NCBI RefSeq assembly: GCF_041685465.1
Contig: NZ_JAWLFS010000005.1
Span: forward strand, 1 to 26,753
Direction: 5' to 3'
Length of the DNA stretch: 26,753 bases
Source of the DNA: Rhodosalinus sp041685465
Lineage (GTDB): Bacteria > Pseudomonadota > Alphaproteobacteria > Rhodobacterales > Rhodobacteraceae
The notes under the pieces were generated by a model. The model was not told the DNA's origin and made no database searches. It worked only from the letters and a program-made list of their open reading frames with translations. Positions 1 to 7,621 of the stretch are shown here, in pieces. A program made the position numbers and the translations under genes. Position 1 is the stretch's first letter. Every line of letters starts with the position of its first letter.

Positions 1-805
1 CGCGCGAGGTGAGGAAGGCGACGACGGGCTCGGCCTGCTCGGGCGTGAGCCCCACGCCCTCGATGAAGGCGCCGGAGGCGTCGCGCCGGCCCGCGCCCAG
101 GAGCTCGCGCACCCCGGCCTCGCCCACCTTGTCGAACTTGTCGATGGTGCGCAGGACGGCATCGCGGACACTCTGATCCCAAACATGCTTGATCGTTCCA
201 TGCAGATCATCGCCTTGGGGCAACGGGTCAACAGGCGCTGCAACCTCCAGCACGCCGTTCAGCACCTTCCGGTTGTTCACCCGCACGATGTAATCCCCGC
301 GCGGGATGCCCACGGCCTCGAGCGTGTCGGCCAGCATGGCGCAGATCTCGGCGTCGGCCGCCACGCTGGCCGCGCCCACGGTGTCCGCGTCGCACTGGTA
401 GAACTGGCGGTAGCGCCCCGGCCCCGGCTTCTCGTTGCGCCAGACGGGGCCCATGGCGTAGCGGCGGTAGGGCGTGGGCAGGTCGTTGCGGTGCTGCGCG
501 TAGACCCGGGCGAGCGGCGCGGTCAGGTCGTAGCGCAGCGCGAGCCAGTCGCCCTTGCCGTCGTCCTCGTCCTCTTGCCATGCGAAAACACCGGCATGCG
601 GGCGATCCACGTCGGGCAGATACTTGCCCAGCGCCTCAAGCGTCTCGATGGCGGGGCTTTCCAGCGCCTCGAAGCCGTAGCTGCGGTAGACCTCGGCGAT
701 GCGCCCGAGCATCTCGGCGCGCTCGGTCACGTCGGCGCCGAAGTAGTCGCGGAAGCCCTTGGGGTTCTCGGCCTTGGGGCGCGGGGTCTTCTTCGGCTTG
801 GCCAT
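1..805 (-). CDS. hisS: Histidyl-tRNA synthetase, N-terminal part (3' end outside window)
   Basis: Class II aminoacyl-tRNA synthetase that charges tRNA-His in the cytoplasm. About 268 codons are visible from the ATG at 805; the C-terminal catalytic remainder and anticodon-binding domain lie off the left edge. The start reads MAKPKKTPRPKAENPKGFRD, followed by the class II region RYDLTAPLAR and motif 2 with WRNEKPGPGRYRQF, then the CDADTVG stretch typical of alphaproteobacterial HisRS. An AAGGGA lies about nine bases before the ATG. A candidate promoter sits at 840-868. A stretch near 151-258 (VAAPVDPLPQGDDLHGTIKH and neighbours) uses A/T-ending codons unlike the rest of the gene and looks longer than the same region in relatives I can recall. 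Identity is certain; the cause of the odd stretch is not. Confidence 0.97.
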   Translation of the reverse strand, partial: MAKPKKTPRPKAENPKGFRDYFGADVTERAEMLGRIAEVYRSYGFEALESPAIETLEALGKYLPDVDRPHAGVFAWQEDEDDGKGDWLALRYDLTAPLARVYAQHRNDLPTPYRRYAMGPVWRNEKPGPGRYRQFYQCDADTVGAASVAADAEICAMLADTLEAVGIPRGDYIVRVNNRKVLNGVLEVAAPVDPLPQGDDLHGTIKHVWDQSVRDAVLRTIDKFDKVGEAGVRELLGAGRRDASGAFIEGVGLTPEQAEPVVAFLTSR

Positions 806-839
806 GGGGGCGGATCCCTTGGGGGGCGGGTCGCGGCGG

Positions 840-868
840 GGTCTAGACGAAGGGGCCGGGCGGGGCAA
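840..868 (-). promoter_or_regulatory. Candidate sigma-70-type promoter of hisS
   Basis: On the minus strand TTGCCC (868-863) is followed after 17 bases by TAGACC (845-840). The first hexamer is a fair -35 box; the second matches only three of six consensus -10 positions. It would give a leader of roughly 30 bases before the hisS ATG at 805. This is pattern matching only. Confidence 0.35.
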
Positions 869-946
869 GCGGAGGGCGGCCGGGCACCCACCGTCGCGCG
901 GCCCGGTCGGGCACGCCCTGTCCGCCACGTTAGGCCGCGACGCGGA

Positions 947-974
947 CGGGGCGGGCCGATGGCCCCTTGCCCCG
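947..974 (-). terminator. Bulged GC hairpin downstream of the nitroreductase gene
   Basis: CGGGGC-GGGCC, loop GAT, GGCCC, bulge CTT, GCCCCG: an 11-pair stem with one three-base bulge, beginning 23 bases after the nitroreductase stop. There is no T-run after it on the minus strand, so termination may be Rho-assisted or the hairpin may simply protect the 3' end. Confidence 0.45.
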
Positions 975-997
975 AGCCCGTGGCGCGGCCGCCCCGC

Positions 998-1669
998 TCA
1001 CCTGTCGGGGGTGGATGCCTGACCGACGCGGCGGATCAGCTCGGATGCAGGTGGACGCAGCTTGCCCTCCGCCGCCTCCGGGTCGTCCGCGGCGCGACGG
1101 CCGAGGGCGACCGCGACCACGGCGGCGAGGCCCGCGTCCGCGAGGCCGAGGATGTCGTCGTAGGCCGCGACCTCGAACCCTTCCATCGGGCAGGCGTCGA
1201 GGCCTTCGGTCGCGCAGGCCGCCAGGAAGACGCCGAGGCCGAGGTAGCACTGCGCGCATGCCCATGCGCGACGCGCGTCGGCGTCCTTGTAGGTGAGGAC
1301 CGTCCTGGCGATGCGGTCGCGCTGCTTCGCCTGCGCCGCCGCGTCCATGCCCCGCGCCCCGGCAAGGCGGGCGACATGCGCGTCGATGTGCGCCTCGGTC
1401 ACGGGATCGAGGATGGCGAAGACGGCGAGGTGGCCCGCCGTCTCCACCTTGCTCTGCCCGTAGCTCCGCGCGGCGAGCGCCGTGCGGGTGGCGGCGTCCT
1501 CCACGAGGACGATCCGCCACGGCTGAAGCCCGAAGGAGGAGGGCGCAAGGCGCGCCGCCTCGAGCGCGCGGTCGAGCGCCGCGTCGTCGCGGACGCCCGG
1601 CGCGAAGGCCTTGACGGCGTAGCGCCAGTGCAGCGCGTCGTGCAGGTCCATGCGCCCCCCGTCGGTCAT
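998..1669 (-). CDS. NfsB-like nitroreductase family flavoprotein
   Basis: FMN-binding NAD(P)H oxidoreductase of the nitroreductase superfamily, 223 residues, the usual size. Family signatures: HWRYAVKAFAPG near residues 14-25, PSSFGLQPWRIVLVED near 43-58 (FMN-binding region), and a C-terminal AWACAQCYLGLGVFLAAC...ACPMEGFE segment matching the W-x-Q-x-Y-hA-L-G...DATPMEGF pattern of NfsB/YfkO-type enzymes. Its ATG (1669) overlaps the TGA of the upstream flavin monooxygenase as ATGA, so the two are probably translationally coupled. An in-frame ATG at 1651, preceded by a G-run, is an alternative start. The physiological substrate is unknown. Because of the coupling it may supply reduced FMN to the monooxygenase or act on its product, as the nitroreductase-family RutE does in the Rut pathway; this is inference. 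Confidence 0.9.
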   Translation of the reverse strand: MTDGGRMDLHDALHWRYAVKAFAPGVRDDAALDRALEAARLAPSSFGLQPWRIVLVEDAATRTALAARSYGQSKVETAGHLAVFAILDPVTEAHIDAHVARLAGARGMDAAAQAKQRDRIARTVLTYKDADARRAWACAQCYLGLGVFLAACATEGLDACPMEGFEVAAYDDILGLADAGLAAVVAVALGRRAADDPEAAEGKLRPPASELIRRVGQASTPDR

Positions 1670-2790
1670 TCCGCGGGCTCGGGCTTGCGTGCCGCGTCGG
1701 GCGCCGGCCGCAGACCTTTCGCCGCCAGCCGTGGCAGGACCTCGTCCCGGAAGTAGGGGAACTCCTCGGCGTAGTCGAGGAACGACATGGTCGAACCGGC
1801 GAAGCCCGCCTGCGCCAGTTTCTCGATCCCGTCGGCCACCTGATCGGGCGTGCCGATCAGCGGGAAACCGCCATGGCCCGCGGCCATCCGGTCGCGGATC
1901 AGCGCGAGCAGGTCGTGCGGGAAGCTCTGCGCGTTGGCGAACTGCAGGTTGACGAGGTTGTCGGTCGCCTCCCAGTCGGCGTTCTCCTGCGCGTACCAGT
2001 GGTGATAGTCCCGCGCCTCGGCCTCGGTCGGGCGGCAGCAGATGTGGGCGAAGGTGAGCACGCCGACCTTGCGCCCCTTGGCCGCCGCCTGATCCTTGAT
2101 CTGCTGCACCTCGTCCTTCGACCGGTCGAGGTCGATCGCCGGCGTGAAGAGGTAATCGGCATTGCGCGTGGCGAAGTCGCGGCCCTGGCCCGAGCCGGCG
2201 GCGTTCAGGATCGGCGGCCGGCCGTCGACCGGATGCGGGTGGCTGAGCACGTTCTTCAACTGGAACCAGTCGCCGGTCCAGTCGAAGGCCTCGTCGCTCT
2301 TCCAGAGCTTCTGGACGATGTCGAACCACTCCTGCGCGTAGCCGTAGCGCGTCTCGTGGTCGTCGGGCAGGGTGAGGCCGAGCGCCTCGTACTCCGGCCG
2401 GTTCCAGCCCGCGACGATGTTGAGCCCGATCCGGCCGCGGCCCACCTGATCGGCGGTGGCGATCTGCTTGGCCACGACGACCGGGTTGTTGGCGGCCGTG
2501 TGCATGGTGGCGAAGAGGGTCAGCCGCTCCGTCTTCGCCAGCAGCGCGGTGGCCCAGGTCATCGTCTCGAGCACGTTGTGGTGAAAATCCGTCGCGCCAC
2601 CGTAGCCGATCCAGCGGGCGATCGGCAGCATGAAGTCGATGCCGGCCGCGTCGAGCATCTGCGCGAGGCGAAGATTGTTCTCCCAGCTGTTGTCCCAGCG
2701 CTCGTCCACCTTCGTGACGCTCATGCCCGAGGAGCAGTTGCTCGAGAATGTGCCGAGCTTGAAGTGATCGTTTTCGAGGAATGCACGCAT
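1666..2790 (-). CDS. LLM-class flavin-dependent monooxygenase (RutA/SfnG/SsuD-like)
   Basis: Predicted bacterial-luciferase-like TIM-barrel monooxygenase of 374 residues using reduced FMN and O2. Evidence: WIGYGGATDFHHNVLETMTW at 60-79, FATMHTAANNPVVVAKQIAT at 93-112, and GRIGLNIVAGWNRPEYEALG at 119-138, the last matching the N-x-V-x-GW-x-x-x-E element seen in RutA and alkanesulfonate/dimethylsulfone monooxygenases. The start at 2790 is well supported by GGGAGG about seven bases upstream; longer in-frame extensions are low-complexity read-through. The gene overlaps the nitroreductase and is divergent from a winged-helix regulator with a shared AT-rich operator-like region. Substrate unknown: a pyrimidine, sulfonate, sulfone or nitrogen heterocycle are all possible, and I cannot choose from sequence alone. 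Confidence 0.88.
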   Translation of the reverse strand: MRAFLENDHFKLGTFSSNCSSGMSVTKVDERWDNSWENNLRLAQMLDAAGIDFMLPIARWIGYGGATDFHHNVLETMTWATALLAKTERLTLFATMHTAANNPVVVAKQIATADQVGRGRIGLNIVAGWNRPEYEALGLTLPDDHETRYGYAQEWFDIVQKLWKSDEAFDWTGDWFQLKNVLSHPHPVDGRPPILNAAGSGQGRDFATRNADYLFTPAIDLDRSKDEVQQIKDQAAAKGRKVGVLTFAHICCRPTEAEARDYHHWYAQENADWEATDNLVNLQFANAQSFPHDLLALIRDRMAAGHGGFPLIGTPDQVADGIEKLAQAGFAGSTMSFLDYAEEFPYFRDEVLPRLAAKGLRPAPDAARKPEPAE

Positions 2791-2821
2791 CCTCAGCCTC
2801 CCTTGTCTTGTTGGTGAGGAA

Positions 2822-2850
2822 ATCAGATGAAATTTAAAATGAAAAATCAA
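2822..2850 (-). promoter_or_regulatory. Candidate promoter of the monooxygenase-nitroreductase operon
   Basis: On the minus strand TTGATT (2850-2845), 17 bases, TCTGAT (2827-2822); each box matches four of six consensus positions. It lies in the most AT-rich stretch of the window and would give a leader of about 25 bases to the ATG at 2790. Confidence 0.45.
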
Positions 2851-2860
2851 TTCAAAATTT
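2830..2860. promoter_or_regulatory. Partial dyad overlapping the promoter, possible operator
   Basis: AAATTT occurs at 2830-2835 and again at 2855-2860, forming the ends of a 31-base imperfect inverted repeat that also has symmetric AAT/ATT triplets inside (20 of 31 positions agree with the reverse complement). It covers the -35 box and spacer of the candidate monooxygenase promoter and lies just upstream of the divergent regulator gene, the position expected of an operator for that regulator. AT-rich DNA makes chance symmetry more likely, so confidence is moderate. Confidence 0.4.
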
Positions 2861-2899
2861 CGGTTGGCTGGACGGCCTCGCGTCGCCATTCTGCGCCGG

Positions 2900-3463
2900 A
2901 TGGCGGGGCAGGCGAACGGCGATGGCCCGGACACGGGGCCCGAGGTGGCGACGGACGTCGACCGCCGCTGGCACCTCGCGTCCGATTCGCTGGAGGTCCG
3001 GCTCACGGAGCTCGAATACGCGCTGATGCGCACCTTCGAGAGCTTCGGGCGCTGGCAGGCGGAATGCCTCGCGTTGAGCGCCGGGCTTCAGGCCAGCGGG
3101 CCGGAGAACGCGCTTCTGCACGTGGTCCGGATGAAGGACCGGCCCAAGTCGGTGAAGGAGCTGGCGCGGCTCACCAACCGCGAGGACATCCCGAACATCC
3201 AGTACGGCCTGCGCAAGCTGATGAAGGCGGGTCTCGTGGAACGGCACGGCGCCCCGCGCACCGGCGTGGTCTATTGCGTGACCGAGACGGGGCGCGAGGT
3301 GACGGACCGCTACGCGCGGGCGCGGCGCGAGCTTCTGGTCGGGCTCGTCTCGCGGCTCGACGATCCGGAACGCGGCTTCGGCGAGGCGGCGCAGGTGCTC
3401 GACGTGCTCTCCGGGCTCTATGACCGCGCGGCGCTGACGGCCGCGACGCACCGGCGCGAGTGA
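2900..3463 (+). CDS. MarR-like winged-helix transcriptional regulator
   Basis: 187-residue predicted DNA-binding regulator. A helical dimerisation segment (YALMRTFESFGRWQAECLAL, about 40-59) is followed by a winged helix: GPENALLHVVRMKDRPKSVK (67-86), helix-turn-helix around LARLTNREDIPNIQYGLRKL (88-107), and a wing over GLVERHGAPRTGVVYCVTET (111-130). This resembles the short winged-helix DNA-binding proteins common in roseobacters. The start is uncertain: ATG at 2900 lacks a clear ribosome site, and a TTG at 2864 would add 12 residues but begins three bases after the operator-like dyad. It is divergent from the monooxygenase operon and most likely controls it; ligand unknown. Confidence 0.85.
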   Translation: MAGQANGDGPDTGPEVATDVDRRWHLASDSLEVRLTELEYALMRTFESFGRWQAECLALSAGLQASGPENALLHVVRMKDRPKSVKELARLTNREDIPNIQYGLRKLMKAGLVERHGAPRTGVVYCVTETGREVTDRYARARRELLVGLVSRLDDPERGFGEAAQVLDVLSGLYDRAALTAATHRRE

Positions 3464-3497
3464 GGGCGTTCCTCGGCCCCTGCCAGGCCTCCGCGCG

Positions 3498-4331
3498 TCA
3501 GGCGGTCAGCGGGCCGAAGCGTTCCGCGAGGCGCGCCCAGGCGTCGGGCGAGGCGGCGGTGAGAAGGACGCCCTCGCGCCGGGCGGCGGAGTAAGGCGCG
3601 CCGTCGAGGAAGGCGGCGAAGCCCCCGGCCTGACGGCAGAGCAGCACGCCGGCGGCGTGGTCCCAGGGCTTCGGGTCGACGCCGATGCAGAAGTCGGCGT
3701 GCCCCTGCGCGAGCAGGCGGTACTCGTGCGCCGAGCAGCGCAGCGAGGTCGCGCGGCGGAACTCCGGGAAGAGCGCGGCGACGGCGCCCTGACGGTCCTC
3801 CGGGACGAGGGAGAGGGGCACGAAGCCCGACATCTCCGCGATGTCGCGCGCCGGCGCGACATGCAGGGGCCGCGGGGGGCGGCCGGGCCGCTCGAGACGC
3901 GTGGGCCGGTCCTCGGACGCGGTGATCCAGTCGTCGCAGACGGGGTCGAGGATCATCGCCCAGACCGGCTCGCCCTTCCGGCAGGCGGCGAGGATCACGC
4001 CGAAGAGCGGCAGGCCGCGGGCGTAGTTCCACGTCCCGTCCACCGGGTCGACGATGAAGGCGAGCTCCGCGTCCGCGATGCGGTCGGGGAGCTCCGGGTC
4101 GGCCTCGGCGGCTTCCTCGCCCACGATGACCGCCTTCGGGAAGAGGGCGGCAAGACCCCGGGCGATCATCGCCTCGGCGGCCGTGTCGGCCTCGGTCACG
4201 AGGTCGTCGGGGCCGGATTTCTCGGTCACCTCGGAGGCGGAAAGCGCGCGGAAGCGCGGCAGGATCTCGGCCCGCGCGGCGCGGCGGAGGAGGTTGACGA
4301 TCCGCGCTTCCTCGGCGGGGGTGAAGGGCAT
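3498..4331 (-). CDS. Inositol monophosphatase family phosphatase
   Basis: Mg2+-dependent phosphatase of the IMPase/FBPase superfamily, 277 residues, normal length. The metal-binding motifs are complete: GEE at 71-73, DPVDGTWNY at 95-103 (the DP[IV]DGT signature) and WDHAAG at 223-228. The start at 4331 is preceded by GGAG about nine bases upstream, while a longer in-frame reading adds only low-complexity residues. Members act on inositol phosphates, on 3'-phosphoadenosine phosphates (CysQ) or on histidinol phosphate (HisN-like); the sequence alone does not settle which. It runs convergently to the winged-helix regulator and follows the FtsX-like permease by 60 bases on the same strand, so it could be read from that operon. 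Confidence 0.92.
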   Translation of the reverse strand: MPFTPAEEARIVNLLRRAARAEILPRFRALSASEVTEKSGPDDLVTEADTAAEAMIARGLAALFPKAVIVGEEAAEADPELPDRIADAELAFIVDPVDGTWNYARGLPLFGVILAACRKGEPVWAMILDPVCDDWITASEDRPTRLERPGRPPRPLHVAPARDIAEMSGFVPLSLVPEDRQGAVAALFPEFRRATSLRCSAHEYRLLAQGHADFCIGVDPKPWDHAAGVLLCRQAGGFAAFLDGAPYSAARREGVLLTAASPDAWARLAERFGPLTA

Positions 4332-4391
4332 CGGCGGGGCTCCGGCTGCGGGACAGGCGCGATGTGCCACCGCCCCCGCGCCGCGGCAAGC

Positions 4392-6920
4392 CTATTCGCG
4401 CGCGCGCAGCACCCGCGCGGGCCGTGCCGCAAGCGGGCGCCAGGCGAAGGCGAGCGTGGCTGCGAGCGTCGCCGCCACCCCGCCGGCCACGATGGCGATG
4501 GCAGAGGGCCAGATCACCGCGAAGTCCGTCTCCATCACGAAATGCGTCACCGCCCAGCCGCCGCCGATACCCGCGACGAGGGCCACCGCCGCCGCGCCTG
4601 CGCCGATCAGCCCGGCCCGGAGCGCGAAACTGACCAGGATGCGCGCGCGGGCTGCGCCCAGCGTCTTGAGCACCGCCGCCTCGTAGGTGCGCGCGCCCTC
4701 GCCGGCCGCGGCCGCGCCGATCAGCACCAGAAAGCCCACCACCAGCGTCGCCGAGGCGCCCCAGGCCGTCGCCCCCGCGATCCCGGCCAGAAGCTCCGAG
4801 ACCCGGTCGATCGCGTCGCGCACGCGGATCGCGGTGATGTTGGGATAGGCGGAGGCGAGGTCACGCAGGATCGCCGCCTCCGCCTCTTCCTCTGCGTAGA
4901 CGGTGGCGATGAAGCTGTGCGGCGCGGCCTCGAGCGCGGCGGGGTTCATCGCCATGATGAAGCCGATACCGGCGGTGGAGAAATCGACGACGCGCAGGTT
5001 CGCCACCTCCGCCGTGATCTCGCGCCCGAGGATATTCACGGTGAGCGTGTCGCCCACCTCGAGCCCGATCTCGGCGGCCTCCTCGGCGGCGAAACTGACG
5101 AGCGGCGGCCCGTCATAGTCCGCGGGCCACCAGTCGCCGGCGGTGATCTCGGCGTCCTCCGGCGGGGTTGCCGAGTAGGTCACGCCCCGGTCGCCCTGCA
5201 GCACCCAGTGATCGCCCGCGACCTCCGAGGCCGGGCGGCCGTCGATCTTCGTGATGATGCCGCGCAGCATCGGCGCGCTCTCGACCCGGGCGACGGCCGG
5301 CTCGTCGTCCAGCCGCGCGCGGAAGTCCGGCATCTGGTCCTTCTGGATGTCGACGAAGAAGTAGCTCGGCGCCACCTCCGGCAGATCGCGCGAGATCGCG
5401 GCGCGCAGGTTGCCGTCGATCTGCCCGATCGCGGCGAGCACCGAGAGCCCCAGCCCGAGCGAGAGCATGACCGGCGCCACCGCGCCGCGCCGCGCGCCGA
5501 TCGCGTCGAGCGCCCAGCGCAGCGCCGCGCGGCCCCGCGCCGCGCGGACGGCGCGGCGGGCGATCCAGCGCAGCGCCTCCGCCGCCACGGCGAGCAGCGC
5601 GAGCGCCCCCGCGATGCCGCCGGCCGTCCAGAGCGTGAGCGCCGCGTTGCCCGAGAACCAGACGGCGAGCCCGACGAGCGCCGCGACGAGCGCCGCCGTC
5701 GCCACAACGAAGCGCGCCGCCGGCAGCGCCCGCGCGCCCTCGAGCGCGTCGCGGAAGAGCGTGGCGGCGCGCACCTCCTCAGCCCGCGCGAGCGGCCAGA
5801 GCGTGAAGATCAGCGCCGTCAGCACGCCGTAAAGCGCGGCCTCGGCGAGCGGCCCGGGATAGAGGGCGAAGCGCGCCGGCACCGGCAGCCGTGCCTCGAT
5901 CAGCGGCGCGAAGGCGAGCGGCACCAGCGCGCCCAGCACCAGCCCGATGACAATGCCCAGCGCCGCCAGCGCCCCGATCTGGAGGAAATAGGTGCGAAAC
6001 ACCGTCGCCCGGTCCGCGCCGAGCGTGCGCAGCGTGGCGATCACGCCCGTCTTCTCGCCGAGATAGGCGCGCACCGCGGCCGAGACGCCGATGCCCCCCA
6101 CGGCGAGCCCCGAGAGCCCGACGAGCACGAGGAAGGCGCCGAGGCGGTCCACGAAGGTTGCGATCCCCGGCGCACCGTTGCGCGCATCGCGCCACCTGAG
6201 CCCCGCCTCCTCGAAGCGGTCCAGCGCCTCGGCGCGAAGCGCATCCAGATCGGCGCCCGCGGGCAGGTCGAGGCGGTATTTCGTGGAAAAGAGCGTGCCC
6301 GGCTCCAGGAGCCCCGAGCCGGCGAGCGCCTCCGTCCGCACGAGCGTGCGCGGCCCGAGCGCGAAGCCGTCGCCGGCAGCGTCCGGCTCGCGGGTGAGCC
6401 GGGCGGAGAGGACGAACTCCTGCGAGCCGAGCCGGAAGGTATCCCCGGTCGCCAGGCCGAGCCTGTCGGCGAGCACCGGCTCCATCACGGCGCCGGGCCG
6501 CTCGCCCGTGCCCGCGAGCGCCGCGTCGAGGGTCATCCCGGGCTCGAGCTCCACCGCGCCGAGCAACGGATAGGCCCCGTCCACCGCCTTGACCTGCGTG
6601 AGCGCGCGCTCGGTCTCGCCGTCGCGCTCGACCACGGCCATGGAGCGGAAATCGACGACCTCCGAGACCTCCGTCGCCACGCGGTCGAAAAAGGCGCGCT
6701 CCTCGTCGGTGGCGTAGCGGTAGGTGAGCTCCGCCTCCGCGTCGCCGCCGAGCAGCACCGCGCCCTCGGCCGCCAATCCGCCCTCGATCGCGGAGCGCAC
6801 CGTGCCCACCCCCGCGATCGCCGCCACGCCGAGCGCGAGGCAGGCGAGGAAGATGCGGAACCCCCGGAGCCCGCCGCGCAGCTCGCGCCGGGCGATGCGC
6901 GCGGCGGCGGGCCAGCTCAT
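4392..6920 (-). CDS. FtsX-like ABC transporter permease (YbbP type)
   Basis: Large inner-membrane permease of 842 residues with two FtsX-type units. Membrane segments can be read at about 21-42, 261-287, 311-337, 357-379, 402-424, 428-448 and 481-501, with three more in the last 130 residues. Between TM1 and TM2 lies a periplasmic domain of over 200 residues, with another after TM7. The cytoplasmic loop EKTGVIATLRTLGADRATVF (289-308) is the typical FtsX coupling element, and a second version (EAAVLKTLGAARARIL) occurs near the C-terminus. Its ATG overlaps the TGA of the ATPase gene as ATGA. In E. coli ybbA-ybbP sits beside tesA in the same divergent layout as here. Type VII-like ABC systems of this kind move or extract lipids or peptides; the cargo here is unknown. 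Confidence 0.93.
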   Translation of the reverse strand: MSWPAAARIARRELRGGLRGFRIFLACLALGVAAIAGVGTVRSAIEGGLAAEGAVLLGGDAEAELTYRYATDEERAFFDRVATEVSEVVDFRSMAVVERDGETERALTQVKAVDGAYPLLGAVELEPGMTLDAALAGTGERPGAVMEPVLADRLGLATGDTFRLGSQEFVLSARLTREPDAAGDGFALGPRTLVRTEALAGSGLLEPGTLFSTKYRLDLPAGADLDALRAEALDRFEEAGLRWRDARNGAPGIATFVDRLGAFLVLVGLSGLAVGGIGVSAAVRAYLGEKTGVIATLRTLGADRATVFRTYFLQIGALAALGIVIGLVLGALVPLAFAPLIEARLPVPARFALYPGPLAEAALYGVLTALIFTLWPLARAEEVRAATLFRDALEGARALPAARFVVATAALVAALVGLAVWFSGNAALTLWTAGGIAGALALLAVAAEALRWIARRAVRAARGRAALRWALDAIGARRGAVAPVMLSLGLGLSVLAAIGQIDGNLRAAISRDLPEVAPSYFFVDIQKDQMPDFRARLDDEPAVARVESAPMLRGIITKIDGRPASEVAGDHWVLQGDRGVTYSATPPEDAEITAGDWWPADYDGPPLVSFAAEEAAEIGLEVGDTLTVNILGREITAEVANLRVVDFSTAGIGFIMAMNPAALEAAPHSFIATVYAEEEAEAAILRDLASAYPNITAIRVRDAIDRVSELLAGIAGATAWGASATLVVGFLVLIGAAAAGEGARTYEAAVLKTLGAARARILVSFALRAGLIGAGAAAVALVAGIGGGWAVTHFVMETDFAVIWPSAIAIVAGGVAATLAATLAFAWRPLAARPARVLRARE

Positions 6921-7609
6921 TCCGCGGCCCTGCGCGCGTCCGACACGATGCGGCCGTCGGCGAGGGGCACCACCCGGTCGCAGCGCTCGGCGAGCGCGCG
7001 TTCATGGGTGACGAGCACGAGCGTCGCGCCGTGCCGGTCGCGCAGCCCGAAGAGCAGATCCACGATCGCCGTGCCGGTCGTGCTGTCGAGGTTGCCGGTC
7101 GGCTCGTCCGCGAGCAGGATCGCGGGCCGTGGCGCGGCGGCGCGGGCGAGCGCGACGCGCTGCTGCTCCCCGCCCGAAAGCTGCGCGGGGTAATGCCCGC
7201 CCCTATGGCCGAGGCCCACGGCCTCCAGCTCGGCCTCGGCGCGGTCGAAGGCGTCGCGCTGCCCGGCGAGTTCCAGCGGCGTCGCGACATTCTCGAGCGC
7301 CGTCATCGTCGGGATCAGGTGAAAGGACTGGAAGACCACGCCCATGTGATCGCGCCGGAAGCGGGCGAGGCCATCCTCGTCCATCGCCGTCAGGTCGCGG
7401 CCGAGCGCCTGCACGCTGCCCGAGGTGGCGCGCTCCAGCCCGCCCATCAGCATCAGGAGCGAGGATTTGCCCGAGCCCGACGGCCCGACAAGGCCGATCG
7501 TCTCTCCGCGGTCGACGTCGAGGGTGATGCCGTGCAGGATTCGCACCGGCCCGGCATTGCCGTCGAGCGTCAGGGTGACATCTTGAAGGGCAAGAACGGG
7601 ATCGGTCAT
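6917..7609 (-). CDS. ABC transporter ATP-binding protein (YbbA/LolD family)
   Basis: Cytoplasmic ATPase, 230 residues. All nucleotide-binding motifs are intact: Walker A GPSGSGKSS (42-50), Q-loop glutamine in VVFQSF (Q94), signature LSGGEQQ (144-150), Walker B and catalytic Glu in ILLADEP (D168, E169), H-loop VTHE (H202). The sequence is of the LolD/MacB/YbbA branch that partners FtsX-like permeases, and the permease gene follows with an ATGA overlap, so the two form one transporter. GAGG lies about eight bases before the ATG. Only 12 bases separate this start from the divergent esterase start, so its promoter must lie inside the esterase gene or the two promoters are packed into coding sequence. 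Confidence 0.95.
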   Translation of the reverse strand: MTDPVLALQDVTLTLDGNAGPVRILHGITLDVDRGETIGLVGPSGSGKSSLLMLMGGLERATSGSVQALGRDLTAMDEDGLARFRRDHMGVVFQSFHLIPTMTALENVATPLELAGQRDAFDRAEAELEAVGLGHRGGHYPAQLSGGEQQRVALARAAAPRPAILLADEPTGNLDSTTGTAIVDLLFGLRDRHGATLVLVTHERALAERCDRVVPLADGRIVSDARRAAE

Positions 7610-7621
7610 GGAAGGGACCTC

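Noticed and set aside
2864..2899. TTG start for the winged-helix regulator
   Set aside because: It starts three bases after the operator-like dyad without a ribosome site, and the added residues look non-conserved. Kept only as an alternative.
3657..7193. 1178-codon open frame on the plus strand
   Set aside because: It is antisense to the phosphatase, FtsX-like permease and ATPase genes, rich in Arg/Gly/Asp/His without family motifs, and arises because stop codons are rare in antisense frames of GC-rich genes.
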